Assembly: GCA_022376515.1 (NCBI GenBank)
Contig: WTXI01000143.1
Coordinates: 1 to 64,000, forward strand
Origin: Lactifluus volemus
Taxonomy: Eukaryota > Basidiomycota > Agaricomycetes > Russulales > Russulaceae
Direction of reading: 5' to 3'
DNA: 64,000 bases
Of the stretch, positions 23,994 through 36,245 are shown in pieces; the first letter of the stretch is position 1; every line of letters starts with the position of its first letter. A program made the translations under genes and the position numbers. The notes under the pieces are model-generated. The model had not been told where the DNA came from. It searched no databases and saw only the letters and a program-made list of their open reading frames with translations.

Positions 23994-24695
23994 CAGACGT
24001 TGAGGACGTGAGACTCGGAATTGAAGGGGGTCAATATCGCTCAAAACACGTGTACTATCGCCGCACCCCTCTCCCCCCTTCCGGTCACTCACGCTCACAC
24101 GCCAAATTTCAGACTCATCAGTCAGGATGCGTGACAAATGCGTGACAAATGCACTGACTTTCTTTTTGCTGTACACCACAATTTCTTTCAAACAATGCAC
24201 GGAATATATTCAAATAGGGTACTAGATACCGTAGCTAAATTTTGTGGTGGTCGAGTGAGAATTGAGCGAGAAAAATGGAGTGACCGGAAAGGGCATAGGT
24301 TAGTATTGTGTGACAGGGGAACATCATTTATACGAGCGCTCATCTGGAATAGGTTTCGATAACGCCCAATGTACATCTAGGAGTCTCTAACCACCTCACA
24401 TAGGCTTGAAAGCTTCGAGCCTTACGCCCTACGAGCCAAACTGATAGTAGCTAGGACTTCGATGTTTTTGAAAAACCTTGCCGCTGCAAGAATGTCCTCA
24501 TTTGCTGTATTACGTAATCGTAGACCACATGATCCCACACATCGGTGATCCCCGATCATCTTTAGCCTTTTTCTCTCTTTCGCATTTCTTAGCTAAGTTA
24601 TGTAGATACATGATTCAGGGGACACCACTCATATCTCTTCATGTAGAATGTATCACAGATCTGTCCTGTGTAGATAAAGGCTAAGGCAGTCGCAA
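23994..24695. other. Spacer between NLR B and F1
   Basis: Promoter side of F1 and 3' flank of NLR B. It is collinear with 37398-37890, part of the duplicated block. No further gene seen. Confidence 0.5.
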
Positions 24696-27600
24696 TTATG
24701 AGTCAATCCAACATAAGTTCTTTATGCTCATTTTCCTCTCGCTCCTCGTGCTTGTGAACCTACACACCATCTTTTTAGCTTTCTCAATCTCCCGATTTCC
24801 GCCCAAACTCACCTGTGTACCCTCCGTCGCACGCAAAGTGGTATATTTAAGCAACAACTCCTCAAGTTCTGGATGTCCTCCCTGCGATGCCAAGTGCAAT
24901 GCATTCCAGTCGTGGTTGTCCAGAGCATTTGCATCCGCATCGTGGTCAAGGAGGACTTGAACAACTTCCAGATCTCCTTCTTCCGCTGCTATGTGTAATG
25001 GAGTCCAGCCGTTACCCTTGTCCCGGCAGTTCACATCTGCCCCATTCCCGAGAAGGAAGCGAATGACATCTAGATGTCCTTCCCCTGTCGCAAGGTGCAG
25101 AGGAGTCCGGTTATCATTGTCCTGGGAATTTACATTCCCACCATGCTCGATGAGCAGCCGAACTATATTCAAGCAACCCTCTTGCGAAGCTGAGTGCAAG
25201 GGAGTCCGGGCTTCATCGTCCGATGCATTGACCTCGGAACCCTTGTTCAGAAGGAGCTGAGCAACTTCCAGATGCATACACGGAAACGCCCCATGAAGTG
25301 GAGCTTGAAGTCGTTCTTCTCGTGACACCAAATGCAGTGGCGTCTGCTGGTTCTTGTCCTTGGCATTTACACCTGCTTCATCCTGGAGAAGGACCTGAAC
25401 AACTTCTAGACGTCCGTACCGTGATGCTAGGTGCAACGGGGTCTGATTTTCTTCATCTATGGTATTCTTGTCTGCGCCATACCTCAATAGGAACTGGACA
25501 GCTTCCTTGAGTCCTCCTTGCGACGCCCAATGCAAGGGACTCCGGTGACTCTCGTCGAAGCTATTGGGATCCGCTTGATGCTCAAGAAGGACGCGAGCAA
25601 TATTAACGTGTCCTTCTTGCGACGCCAGATGCAACGGAGTGCAGCCATTATCGTCCCTGACATTAGTGTATGCGCCGCGGTCGAGGAGGACTTGAACAAC
25701 ATCCGCATGCCCCTCTGCGGATGCTTTATACAACGCGGTCCAGTTATAGCTGTCCGTAGCGTTTATATCTGCGCCACGGTCGAGGAGAATTTCAACAATC
25801 GCAAGACGTCCGGAGTGCAAAGCCACATGCAAGGGGGGCCAGTTCCTGTTGTCCCGAGCATTGGCATCCGCATGACGTTCAAGAAGGAGCTGAGTAACTT
25901 TTAGCTGTCCCTCTTGTACAGCCCAATGCAGAGGAGTCATGCTATCATTGTCCCGGGCATCCACACCTGCGCCACGGTCGAGAAGGAGCCGAGCAATTCT
26001 CGAATCTCCTTTTTGTGATGCCACGTGCAATGGGGTCTTGTCGCTTTCGCCCTCCTCCACAAGTTCGAGCACTTCTTCGCGTGAAGTTTCATCGCCAGAG
26101 ACATTCGGACTTTCATTCAACGCGTCTGTCATGGCGTATATCGGTCCCTGTCCGGGGTATGCATGTGCATCTGTGACGTGGTCCGGAAGGATCTCAGCAG
26201 CTTGAAAACGTTCTCGTCCCGGCTTCGAAAATGACGGAGTGTTATTATCGCTGTTCCGGAGTGAGTCTCTGCACAAAGATTGAACATCACGTGCCAGCCC
26301 CGTCCAGTGAGAAACTTACGTGTGTAAATGAGTCCGAGTCTGCTTGTCTTCCTCCATATGTTTTCGCAATACCAAACGTAGTGGAGTATCGCCATTCTTG
26401 TCGCGGGCATTCTCATCTGCGCCATGACCCAGGAGGAGCCAAGCCACTTGCAGATGTCCTCCTTCCAACGCGAAATGGAGTGGAGTGTCACCATTCTTTT
26501 CGCGGGGATTTTGATCCACGCCGCAATCCAGAAGGAGCCTCGCAACTTCCAGATGACCTCTTGCCGATGCCAAATGTAGTGGTGTGATGTCATTCTTGTT
26601 GCGAGCATTCTGATCTGTGCCGCGATCCAGAAGGAACCGAGCAACTTCCAGATGACCTCCTATCGATGCCAAATGTAGTGGGGCGTTGCCACCCTTGTTG
26701 CGGGAACTGTCGTCTGTGCCCCGATCCAGAAGGAGGCGAGTAACCTCCGGATGACCACTTCCAGATGCGAAATGTAGTGGAGTGTCCCCGTTGTTATCGC
26801 AAACATTCTGATCTGCACCACGATCCAGTAGAAGTCGAGCAACTTCTGGATGTCCTGTTCCCGACGCCAAATGTAGTGGGGTGTCGCCATACTTGTCACA
26901 GGCGTTTTCATCTGCACCGCGATCTAGAAGAAGCTGGACAATTTCCAAGTGTCCGTATTGCGAAGCCAGATGCAATGGGGTCATGTGATTGTTATCCAGG
27001 GCATTCGCATCTGCACCATGATTGAGAAGAAGTCGAGCACCATCTATGTATCCAAATCCCGATGCAAAGTGTAATGGTGTCCAGTTGTTCGTGTCTTGTG
27101 AATTTACATTTGCACCACACTCAATAAGGAATATAGCGAGATCTGAACGCTCCTTTTCCTTCAAGATCGACCTAAAAGCATCACCTAAACTGAAATCGAG
27201 AATAACATAAAGCGTACCCAGGTTCTTCGAATACCAGGTGTAAGGCAGTCCGGGAGTTCTCATCTCGGGAGTCCTGATTTGCACCACGAAGAAGAAGAAG
27301 CTGGACAATTTCCAGGTGTCCGTATTGCGAAGCCAGATGCAACGGGGTCACGTGATTGATATCCAGGGCATTCGCATCTGCGCCATGATTGAGAAGAAGT
27401 TGAGCACCATCGACATATCCAAATCCCGATGCAAAGTGTAATGGTGTCCAGTTGTACGTGTCTTGTGAATTTACGCTTGCACCATACTTGATAAGGACTT
27501 TAGCGAGATCTGAACGCTCTTTTTTCGCCAAAGTAGATGACCTAAAAGGATTTGTAGCATTAGCTAAACTGAAATCAAGAATGACATAAAGCGTACCGAG

Positions 27601-30600
27601 GTGATTCTAAAAACACTAGATGTAAGGCAGTCAGAGCGTTCTCATCCAGGGCATTCGCGTCTGCACCATGATCAAGAAGGAGCTGAGCAACTTTCAGGTA
27701 TCCGTTTTTTGATGCAAGGTGTAGCGGCATCTGGCTGTTCTGGTCATGCACACTAGCATCTGCTCCGTACTCGAGAAGAGCCATGGCTACTTCCCAATGA
27801 TTACGGACCGATGCCGAATGCAATGGCGTCGATCCTGTGTTGTCCCGAGAGTTCAAATCCGCACCATGGGAAAGAAGGATCTGAACAACTTCCAGGTGCC
27901 CTCGACTTGACGCTAAATTCAGTGGAATGCAGGAATTGTTGTCACGTGGATTTGTATCGGCCCCGTGCTGGAGAAGAAATCGCGTAATTGTCCCGTTTCC
28001 CCTTTCAGAAGCTATAGATAATGGAGTGCGATTGTCAGACTGCCGAGCATTTACATTTTGTGCGCGTTGGACAATGAGGAACTCTGTGATGTCACGTAGG
28101 CCGTAGAATGCCGCGAGATGCAATGGAAGTTGTATTCCCTGGAAAGGGTGCAAATCAATATTTTTCCAGGCCTTAAAGTGTTGGGTTGTTGGGTCGAAAA
28201 GACGTTTCATGCCTTCTTGTACTGTCGCTGACACGTTTTTAAACAGGGTATGGTCCACCCAGTGTCTCACTGCATACTCAGCGAGAGGGAGCTTCTTGAG
28301 ACTATCATTGTTGTCCTTTTCATCGAGTTGCAGCAGAGTGTTGAGGCAGGCTTTCGCGACCATGGTGTGAGCAGGTGTGGTACGAATGCTATAACGGCGG
28401 ATGGTAGGCATTCGCACAGCCGCGAGGCGTCCCGACATTAAGAACTCTTTCACCGAAAAATGCGAGAACTGAATCAGTTTCGAATCACTACGGCCAGACC
28501 AGCGAGGTTCCTGGACAATGGTGATCAGACTTGAGCACGTGGTAAGCACAGCCTGCATTGGGTCTTTCCGGCGGCGATCCTCGACAAGCTTGGGAACTTG
28601 TCCGACCTCGAAATCGAAAGCGAGAAACTCCGCAAGCTCGTTAATGGAAAACGGACGGGACGCCACCGCCATACACTGGAACAGCCGGTGGGCATAGTCC
28701 CAGTTTTCCTCATCAATATCTCGCAAGGAACGCTCATACGTTCCATCGAGGGTGTCTGGCAATTCTTCCAGAGCAACCCGGATACGCTCCGGAGGGTAGC
28801 GGCGAAGGAAGTCGAATTGACATGAGACCCATTTGAACCTGCATGACATGTGTGAGTCACCGCGCAGTTTTGTAGCACCGATGCCTTACATTCCATCACC
28901 TTTTTGTAAAAGCGCTCTGGTGACTAGTGTCTTCTCTTCCTCTCCCCATGTTCCCATGACGAGGTCCGAGTCAACGACAGATCCGATGTATGCTTCAATG
29001 TCTTGCCTTTGTCCCCCCTCTTCGTGGAGGGAAAAAAAATGGGACTTCAAGCGATCCAGGACAGATCCGATATCAATTTCAGGGCGAGAAGTGACGCATA
29101 TGCGTAGATTTGGAAGGTGTAAACAGACAAGCTCCTCCACAAGCTTCAGGACCTTTCCCCGGGGAGATGGAATGCCATAGGCTTTCGGGATTTCGTCAAG
29201 AGCATCCACAATAACGTAAATTGGGGGATGTGCAGCACATAGAAAAATATCATTTAGACATTTGGCAAGTGCGGCGTCACTGGGTTCTTGAGAGCCATTA
29301 CGGTGATCCGAATAGAGCTTTGAAAGGATCTCGGAGTAGGACTGGGACTGGTCATGAAGCTGGAACAGAAGCGAGGATAACAAACCCCGCAAATTGTTCT
29401 TTTCGTCGTCTCCGAATTCGCAATAGAAGAACGCTAGCGAGGCCGATCCACATTTGCGCATGCCGTCGATATATTCAATAATCGATGAGCTTGTCGATGA
29501 TATCAGTATCTACACCGGAAAATACCAGAAATGTTGCGTACCACATGATGGTCTTTCCAGCGCCGGCTACGACAACAGAAGCCCATCAATCTCGGTGCGT
29601 TGTTGTAACAGCAACGGACACTGACGTTTACCACGAACCCATAAAAGGGAGCCAAACAACTGCCAGTTGACCAAAGTATCACTTTGAGTGAGCCATGTCG
29701 TGGTCCCGTCATGGCGAGCTGCGCACGCCATGTTGTGGTTCTTCCATGGGTCTGGCGGGGAGAGCCAGTGTTGAAGATCTCGCCGCAATTGGTCAGCTGT
29801 AAAACGATGTCAGTGTTCTTGGTCAGAAATGACGAGATCGTGTGGATAACTGACCCTTTTCTTTCTCCGCATGGCTCGTCTCACTGTCCGTGATCACTCT
29901 CGTATTCTGCTCTAGACGGGAGACAACTCCGAGCGTCTCCGCTGCAGTCGCTCGCACCTCCTCCTGGATAAGCTTATCCAGCTTCTTTAGTGCCTCCTCG
30001 ACCTTATTCTCTCCGAAAAGCTTCAATCCGAACTTCTCTGCATCGTGGTCAGCCATGTGACCTATGGGCAAAAATCCACTCACTCAGTCGTGCTTGCTTT
30101 ATCTGTTCGGTAGCCAGAGCGAGGGTAGACAACATTTCGACTATGATCTTCACAGCAACCCTCCTTACTGCCATTGGTGGAGAAGCTTGAATATAAATAT
30201 CCAAGCGTTGGATGAAATCCCCAAGGGACTCAAATAGTTCGAACAGGAGATCATAGCTGGCATTGACATCCTTCACGGCCTGGGATACGAGATGTCACGA
30301 GAACAAGCGCTAAGGAACTGAAGAGACATACGGCAAGGAGGATACCAATGGCAGAAAATATCAATTTTACAGGTGGGATGGACTGCAGAATATGCATCAT
30401 GACATGAACGGTGACTATCGGCACATTCAGGCGCACCACTGAAGCAACACCATGTCCAGCTTGAATAGCTCCTTCAAGCCCTCCCAGGACAGTGCCCGAG
30501 CCAGTGAACACCGTATGCAGAACTTGAACCGTACGCAATATGGACTTCATCATCTTGGAGTGACGGTCATTTCCCAGGGATTTAGGAAAGCCCTGTACTT

Positions 30601-30766
30601 GCTCTTCGAGAACTTCATTGATGGATTCGATAGTGTCGCATGATCTGAGTCGGATGGCAAGTTGATGTTCAATGAGACTTGCCCCGACCTTCGTTTGGTA
30701 CTGTTCAACGGCATCTTCCAAAAGAGACTGCAAAGTAGAGTCAGAAGTATGAGTTGTAGAAGACAT
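24696..30766 (-). CDS. NLR B: Goodbye domain, NACHT ATPase, about 30 ankyrin repeats
   Basis: Ten exons: 30766-30332, 30279-30084, 30037-29855, 29796-29626, 29566-29542, 29489-28890, 28838-27597, 27541-27218, 27171-26320, 26250-24696; 1860 aa. Full Goodbye domain (residues about 90-260: 'GILLAVKDVNASYDLL', 'FIQRLDIYIQASPPMAVRRV', 'ALKKLDKLIQEEVRA'), linker 'QHWLSPPDPWKNHN', NACHT with Walker A 'GKPGAGKTI', Walker B 'IYVIVDALDEI' and 'ICVTSRP', a winged-helix region ('LIQFSHFSVKEFLMSG'), then about 30 ankyrin repeats. The 25-nt exon carrying the P-loop is the same length as in NLR A. Exons 8 and 9 begin with the same module ('KERSDLA', 'VNSQDT.NWTPLHFASGFGY'). Exon 10 is homologous to the last exon of D. 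The frame is intact throughout. Role by family: STAND sensor of non-self or damage; ligand unknown. Confidence 0.86.
26320..27600 (-). repeat. Duplicated ankyrin exon plus intron in NLR B
   Basis: The starts of exon 8 (27541-27218) and exon 9 (from 27171) and the introns before them are near copies. Both introns run from a 'GGTACGCTTTATG' donor to a 'CTTTTAG' acceptor, and both exons open with an ankyrin series 'SDLA..LI..GA.VNSQDT'. This is a recent in-frame module duplication. Confidence 0.75.
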
Positions 30767-32561
30767 ATGGTTGAGAAAAGAGAAAGTAGTCGGGTCTGAG
30801 TATATGAAAGTGGGGGTGGATGTTATCGTGGTTCACGGTGAGTGAGAGGCTGCCTCGTGTTTTGATATCGATAGTAATACTAGTAGTCAACTGCCAATCA
30901 GAATTTAAAGAGGGCGCAAGTAGCTTTCCTAAGTGGGTATACAAGACCGGTATGATTCGGAAACAATGCTAGACGACCGTGTATCCGAGTCTGGCTATCT
31001 ATCCAATCATCACTTGGTAGCTCTGCAGTTTGATAAGTCATTCCTGTGCCAATATCCATTACGCCTGCGCATAGTAGGCCACACGCCACAACCTTCTCCA
31101 ATGGCCCTCATGCCCAGTAACTTTAACGCCCAACTAGTCAACAAGACCATTCCATGCGAGAACCAGGCCCGGACTGACAAAATCTCAACAAGCATTTCTA
31201 CGTACCAACAAGCATGTGACGCCCTTCCTGGCCCGTCATGACGCCGAGTCCTCAGCCACTGTGCGGACCGCATAGATTAAACCCGAGACTTTTCTTCACA
31301 TGGTCCGTGGACTCTTCCCCGGGAGGGGAGCGCCTACCATGCATGCGTCGAGTCGCGTGTACCGGGTCTCAATGGGCCACAAAAACCATATTCAGACAGC
31401 AGTACGTTTATGCCACGTCAGAGTCTTCGATCTCTGGGATGACACGCTTGTTGCAAGACAAGTGCCAAACAAGGTCAAAGTCGTGCAGGCCGATCGATCA
31501 AGGAGATGGTCGTTGAGACGCGGCTTGCTGTAGACGTGGGGTAGGGGCACGATAGAAGGTCGAAACCTAGTACGAGGTTTTGACAAGGAGAACACCGAGA
31601 GTTGACTGCTGATAGAAAACACATTGTGAACAAAGACTGTCTCATTTTTGCCGCTGTGAGCGGACCTCCAAGTCATCACAAGTTGATTCGGGCCAACTGC
31701 GTCCAAATGTACAGATAACCTTTGTCAGAGAACAAATGCCAGTGAGTGGCACGGTCGGTGTATTCTCTCTAAAAGCGATACAGCGACTGAGTAAGATAAC
31801 AAAGAAGGAATAATACTAATCTATGCTGTCTCTGCATTGCCGTTCCGACGTTCACAAATAGGGTTATATGCGCTCATCTCGGCAATAAACTCCAGCAAAG
31901 GTTAATGCCCTCAGATCGGGGTCAACAAGGATGGCGAGTTGTTCGAATGCTTCTGAAATGAAGGTTTAAGCCAGTTCAGTAGAATTTGAAGACTACAGCT
32001 GCGTACCTATTTCTGGTCCTCAACTTCACCCTGATCACCACACCCTCCATTTATATGTCCTCACTGTGTGTACACCACTCTTCTCATGCACGGCAGCAGT
32101 CAGCCGTCAACGAGGTCACCAACAGGGTTCCACGTTCAGAACCTCGGTGCCGCGCCAGGCCAGAGACGATGGTCAGTAGGTGGGCAGCCAATGAGGGAGT
32201 CGAGTGCAAAAAGCGAGAGACCAGTGTGCGTTGGCAAGGACTTATGATGTATAGCGGAGCCTAAACCAATGTCGATTGGGAACGAGCGAGTTCTATAGTT
32301 ACAATGCTTAGCTAGAACGACCTTGCTGTAGAGCCTGGCAGGGAAATGGGAAACCGCATAGGCTAGGGTGGACGCCATGCATCGGTGGGACTTCCAAAAA
32401 CTGGGAGGTGTAGTAGTGGTATGGCAAGCGCGAGATGTTTAGAGGAAAATGTGAGGGGCAGCGACTTGGAGCGTAGAGGTATCGTAGTTACTCGAATGGG
32501 AGCGACAAAACAGGTAGTGAGGGGGCAGGACGGAGACACGGCCAGAAAAGCGCGTACGCAC
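30767..32561. other. Intergenic upstream of NLR B
   Basis: About 1.8 kb including the NLR B promoter. Open frames here, such as 31986-32264 (+), show no family signature. Nothing else recognised. Confidence 0.5.
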
Positions 32562-32872
32562 CCAAAAAGATTGAGGAACCCGAACATCTCCACCAACACG
32601 CCAATGGGTGGCCACTTGAGAAAGACGAGGAGGATGCCTCCGAGGAAGCAGACGGTCCTACGTAGCTTGTTCCTCCGCGCGAAAAAGTAAAACGTCTTTT
32701 GTGGGCCGGTGATGAGGAAGGGGCCTCCGAGGAATAGGATCTGGTGCGTGTGTATCGAGGGAGTGATTATAATAATAATAATGATAACTAGCATGAGGGT
32801 GGAGAGATAGATTGCGCACATTTCCGAGGGCGAGGAGAGCACCGTCAAATCAAAGAAGAGCACGGCGAGCCG
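32562..32872 (-). pseudogene. GOT1-like Golgi transport protein, internal fragment
   Basis: Two exon remnants. The upstream one reads 'VLFFD' and, one frame over, 'GALLALGN' before a GTGCGC donor (about 32872-32822). After an intron, 'ILFLGGPFLITGPQKTFYFF', 'TVCFLGGILLVFLKWPPIGVLVEMFGFLNLFG' ends at a donor at 32562. This is the membrane core of Got1, a four-helix Golgi/ER trafficking protein. The break between 'LFFD' and 'GALLALGN' is explained by a 5-bp tandem duplication at 32845-32854 (TCAAA twice on the + strand). The first exon and the C-terminal exon are not visible on either side. It lies among NLR relics, which fits a fragment carried or truncated by rearrangement. Confidence 0.75.
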
Positions 32873-33520
32873 CACCGCCCCGGGTCCGCTTGATCAACAA
32901 CGCTGCCCTTCTGGGTGACTGTGTGATCACCATCGGAACGTGCTCCGAGCACACCTTCTCTATGGTGTTTGGTGATCGATCGTCAAACTGGGCATGCATC
33001 GAAACCTGCACTAAACTTTTTTGGGCGAGCTCTCTGTGAAGTATAAAGTAGCACAGGTATTTCTGTAGGTAGCGCTTAATGCTGATGTCCAGCTATATAG
33101 GAAGAAGAAAGTTATATATTTGCATATCCCGCTGTAAGTGATGAGTACTTTGGGTACTGAGTTCTCGGTGAAGAAGCATTTGGCACAATATCAACAACCT
33201 AACCAATACCTGAGAATTACATCTAGTTCAATAAGTACGGATATCAACTAATACACCCCTTGTCCATATCTCAATTTATTTCTTCGCAGCAGTAAGGCGA
33301 CGTACTCACCAGCGTTTTTTCGGTCTCTCTTGATCTCCTTTCCTTTCCCACTCCTGAGATTTCTAGTTCTTCCCAGCTACTCAACCAAGTGCCCCGTCCT
33401 AAGTTACAAGCTGGATCTTGATGCATTTCGCGTATGCTTGACAGGTTCGGGTGCTTCACAAATTCTCGACGGACGTACTCGACCAATCTAGGTGAAGAGT
33501 TCAATTGATAAATTTGTGCT
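32873..33520. other. Spacer; 33120-33530 copies the region upstream of gene G
   Basis: From about 33120 to 33530 the sequence follows 42390-42970 (for example 'CTCGACGGACGTACTCGACC' at both sites). No gene is supported; a 77-codon minus-strand ORF at 33271-33504 is part of this copied stretch. Confidence 0.6.
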
Positions 33521-35039
33521 CGGGGACGTTTTTCCTTTGTTCCCGCTCATCGTGGAGGGAGACATAATGGGAGTTCAACCGATTAAGGACAGCTTCAATG
33601 TCGGTCTCGGGGCGAGTAGTGACGCATATGCATAGATTTGGAAGGTCCAATTTGACAAGTGCTTCCAAGAGCACTAGGACCCTTCTACGGGAATGATATG
33701 CCGTAGGCATTCGAACACCCGTCAAGAGCGTCTATAATACTGTAGATTCGGGGGTGTCCAGCACGTAGGAACATCACTGCGTAAGTGCAGCGTCACTAGG
33801 ACCTTGCAAGCCATCGCGGTGCTTTGAATAGAACTTGAAAAGAATCTCGGAGTTGGAGTTGGACTGGTCGCAAAGCTGGAACAGAATTGAGGACAACAAG
33901 CCCCGAGGATCCTCCCTTTGGTCGTCTCTGAAATCGCAATAAAAGAACGCCATAGAGGCCGATCCAGACTTGCGCATGTCGTCGATAGCATCGACGATCG
34001 TCGAACTTGACAATGATATGAGTTCAACTTGCCACATCGTAAGATACTAGGAAAGTAATGTACCAAAGTGTGGTCTTCCCAGCGCCGGCTAAGAAAACAG
34101 AGGCTTTCAGTCTCAATATGTAGGGTTTAATAAAGGGGGACTAACGTTCGCCACAAATCCACAAGAGAGAACCGGATGGCTTCTATTCCGAGAATGTGTC
34201 GCCTCGGATGATCCATGTCGCGGTCCGGCAATGGTGAGCACCGCACGCGATGTTGTGGTTTTTCCACGGGTCTGACGGGCAGAGCCAACTTTGAAGGTCT
34301 CGCCGCATCTGGTCGCCACCTGTGAGACAGACATCCAAATTCAGCAGAGGAGGAATTCCTCACCTGCTCCGAAAACCGTGACTGCGATGGACGCCCTTAA
34401 AGGTCTGCCCAATGACCCCCCAATCCACGTTCTGGCTGAGTCTCTCTACCTTTCGCAGCGGCACCTCAACCTCCGAGTCATTTCTTCCTAAAGCTTCTTT
34501 CCGATTGCCTCTGCGCCGCGTTAAATCTAAAAATGCCTTGATGAGGAAAACTCACTTAGTAGTCCTTGCTCATACTGCATGGTCACAAGGGAAAGGGTAG
34601 AGAACAGCTCGACCAAGGTTTCCATGAATATATCTATCACGCCTGGTGTAAGAGGGATCCTGGTATAACAATCAAGGCGTCGGAGGAAGACTTTAACAGG
34701 TGTCCAAATGCTTCGAAGTTTATGGCCCCGACGGACCTTGGTCGCGATACATGTCATTGAGACAACGTATATGGCTGAGCGATACTATGATCACCTTGCC
34801 GATGCGTAATCGAAATTCAAGCGCTACTCGTTGAAGATACTCCAGGGCGTATTCGCAGACTCACATCTCGTCAGCTCATGTATGGGTCTATTCCTGTGTA
34901 TATCGAAGTCTTCCCTCGTCCTGCGTTCGTACTCTTTAATGGAAGAATCAAGAAGTGGCTGAATAACAAGAGGACGAGATGGCTGCGTAGAGCCAATATC
35001 ATCCATATCAATACTCGATGGTCGAGAGGGAGGCATCAA
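33521..35039 (-). pseudogene. NLR relic P: broken Goodbye-NACHT gene without repeats
   Basis: Recognisable pieces in NLR order. N-terminus near 35036 ('LLDSSIKEYERRTREDFD'); Goodbye core near 34700-34570 ('FLRRLDCYTRIPLTPGVIDI'); linker at about 34310 ('DLQSWLCPSDPWKNHN'); P-loop 'AGAGKTT' near 34090; NACHT 'SASMAFFYCDFRDD' near 33950; 'LCICVTTRPETDIEAVLN' near 33620. Frames are broken several times. An in-frame TAG lies just before 'LLWICGE', where A and B read 'LLWV(H/R)GK', and the NACHT segment is interrupted after 'DAALTQ'. Homology stops soon after 'HYVSLHDE', so the ankyrin part is absent. It is flanked on both sides by copies of the gene G upstream region. Confidence 0.8.
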
Positions 35040-35689
35040 CCGGCTCTTTATAAGGGAGTTGAAGGGTAATAGCAGTAGATCTAGAGGGAGAAAGAAGGGG
35101 CATCATAGCTAGCATCGATAAGTGCCAACCAAGAACATGCAAGGACCTACCCTTGTACGCATGCATCTATACACCAATATGGAAACAGATGCCCATATCT
35201 CAGGCTTCGCAGACCTAACTTGAGGGTGCCAGTGATTGTCTTGCCTGGAATTGGGACAGGAAAATGGAGACTTCTGTATTCCAGGGGTCCTCGACAATAC
35301 CACTGGAGCCACCATTTATTGTACACTTTGCTTGCGCTTGACGGGCTTCGGGTGACTTCACAAACCCTCGCCATAAATGTACTGGGCCGATGACAAAACG
35401 GAGAAAATTAATGACTTTGGGCGTGCACAAAGCTGAGACGGGTACTGTAAAGCAACATCACCGAGCATCGGAGGTGAATATGTCATCTTGAGACGCGGGT
35501 TCCAGGCTGAGATCTGAGATCCCATAAAGTGTCAATGCTGTACCTGGGCGCAAAGCGGACTTTACCCGTTTGAGGTTATCCCGTCCTCGCAAACGCGTGA
35601 CAACATGATTTTTTCGCAAGTGAACTGAGAGGCATTTGCTTCCGTCTCCGCCACTAATACAGTGCGGTCCCCACTGCGACACCTCTTTA

Positions 35690-35880
35690 TTAAATGAAAT
35701 ATCGATAGTCAACACCACTTCCTCGGCATAGAATTCCACCTCGGCGCGCCACTCAGGCTTCTTCCCAACTACCTCCATCTCTTCATTGGTAGAGAAAGAT
35801 GGCTATGAGAGCTTAGTAGGGCTATCGCGGTTCTGCGCCTTGTCCTAAATGTAAACCAGCGTCTCTCCAGGTACGCACGC
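35690..35880 (+). pseudogene. Fragment of gene G (exon 1, 3' end), copy 2
   Basis: About 190 bp matching 43865-44057 of gene G through the end of exon 1 and its splice donor ('CTCTCCAGGTACGC' in both). Small indels destroy the frame. It is longer than the copy at 22370. Confidence 0.8.
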
Positions 35881-36169
35881 AAATCTTCTCTTAGTGATGT
35901 GTTCATACCCATGTTCCTAGCAGTGGCATCATTACAATATGGGGAGACCACCACGCTAAACAAACCAGGACAGACTTCATCCTCTGCACATTCACTTACT
36001 ACCGGGATCAGGAGCTGTGTCGTCTATGTGCCCGATGCAAGAACTCGGTGGAGAAGGTGCGTTCTTTGATACGTCCTGTACATGCTACTTTACGCCCTTG
36101 GATTGACATGGCATCACAGTGTCGACAACTTCTACAGTCAGAGAGGGGCAAGCCTCAAAGGACCTGGGC

Positions 36170-36245
36170 CATAACTGCCAATCTCGCTTCACAGACATTC
36201 CTAGTTTCTAATGACGGAGACGTCAAAGGTATATGAAGTTGAGGG
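36170..36245 (+). repeat. Relic 'Q', copy 3 of 3
   Basis: Best preserved copy: a frame open from about 36048 reads through 'ATLRPWIDMASQCRQLL' to 'LASQTFLVSNDGDVK' and a GTATAT donor-like site. Family unknown. Confidence 0.5.

Larger units (their letters stand above)
22370..26250. repeat. Segmental duplication block X1
   Basis: Collinear with 35690-39211: gene G fragment, Q relic, F gene, spacer, then the last ankyrin exon of an NLR gene, in the same order and orientation. Similarity is high in coding parts and patchy in the spacers. Confidence 0.75.

Noticed and set aside
32363..32560. C-terminal continuation of the GOT1-like open frame
   Set aside because: After 'LNLFG' there is a GTGCGT donor and the following residues do not resemble the family; read-through is probably intron.
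33120..35660. Transposon insertion carrying NLR relic P
   Set aside because: No terminal inverted repeats, transposase or polyprotein sequence; the flanks are copies of a local gene promoter.
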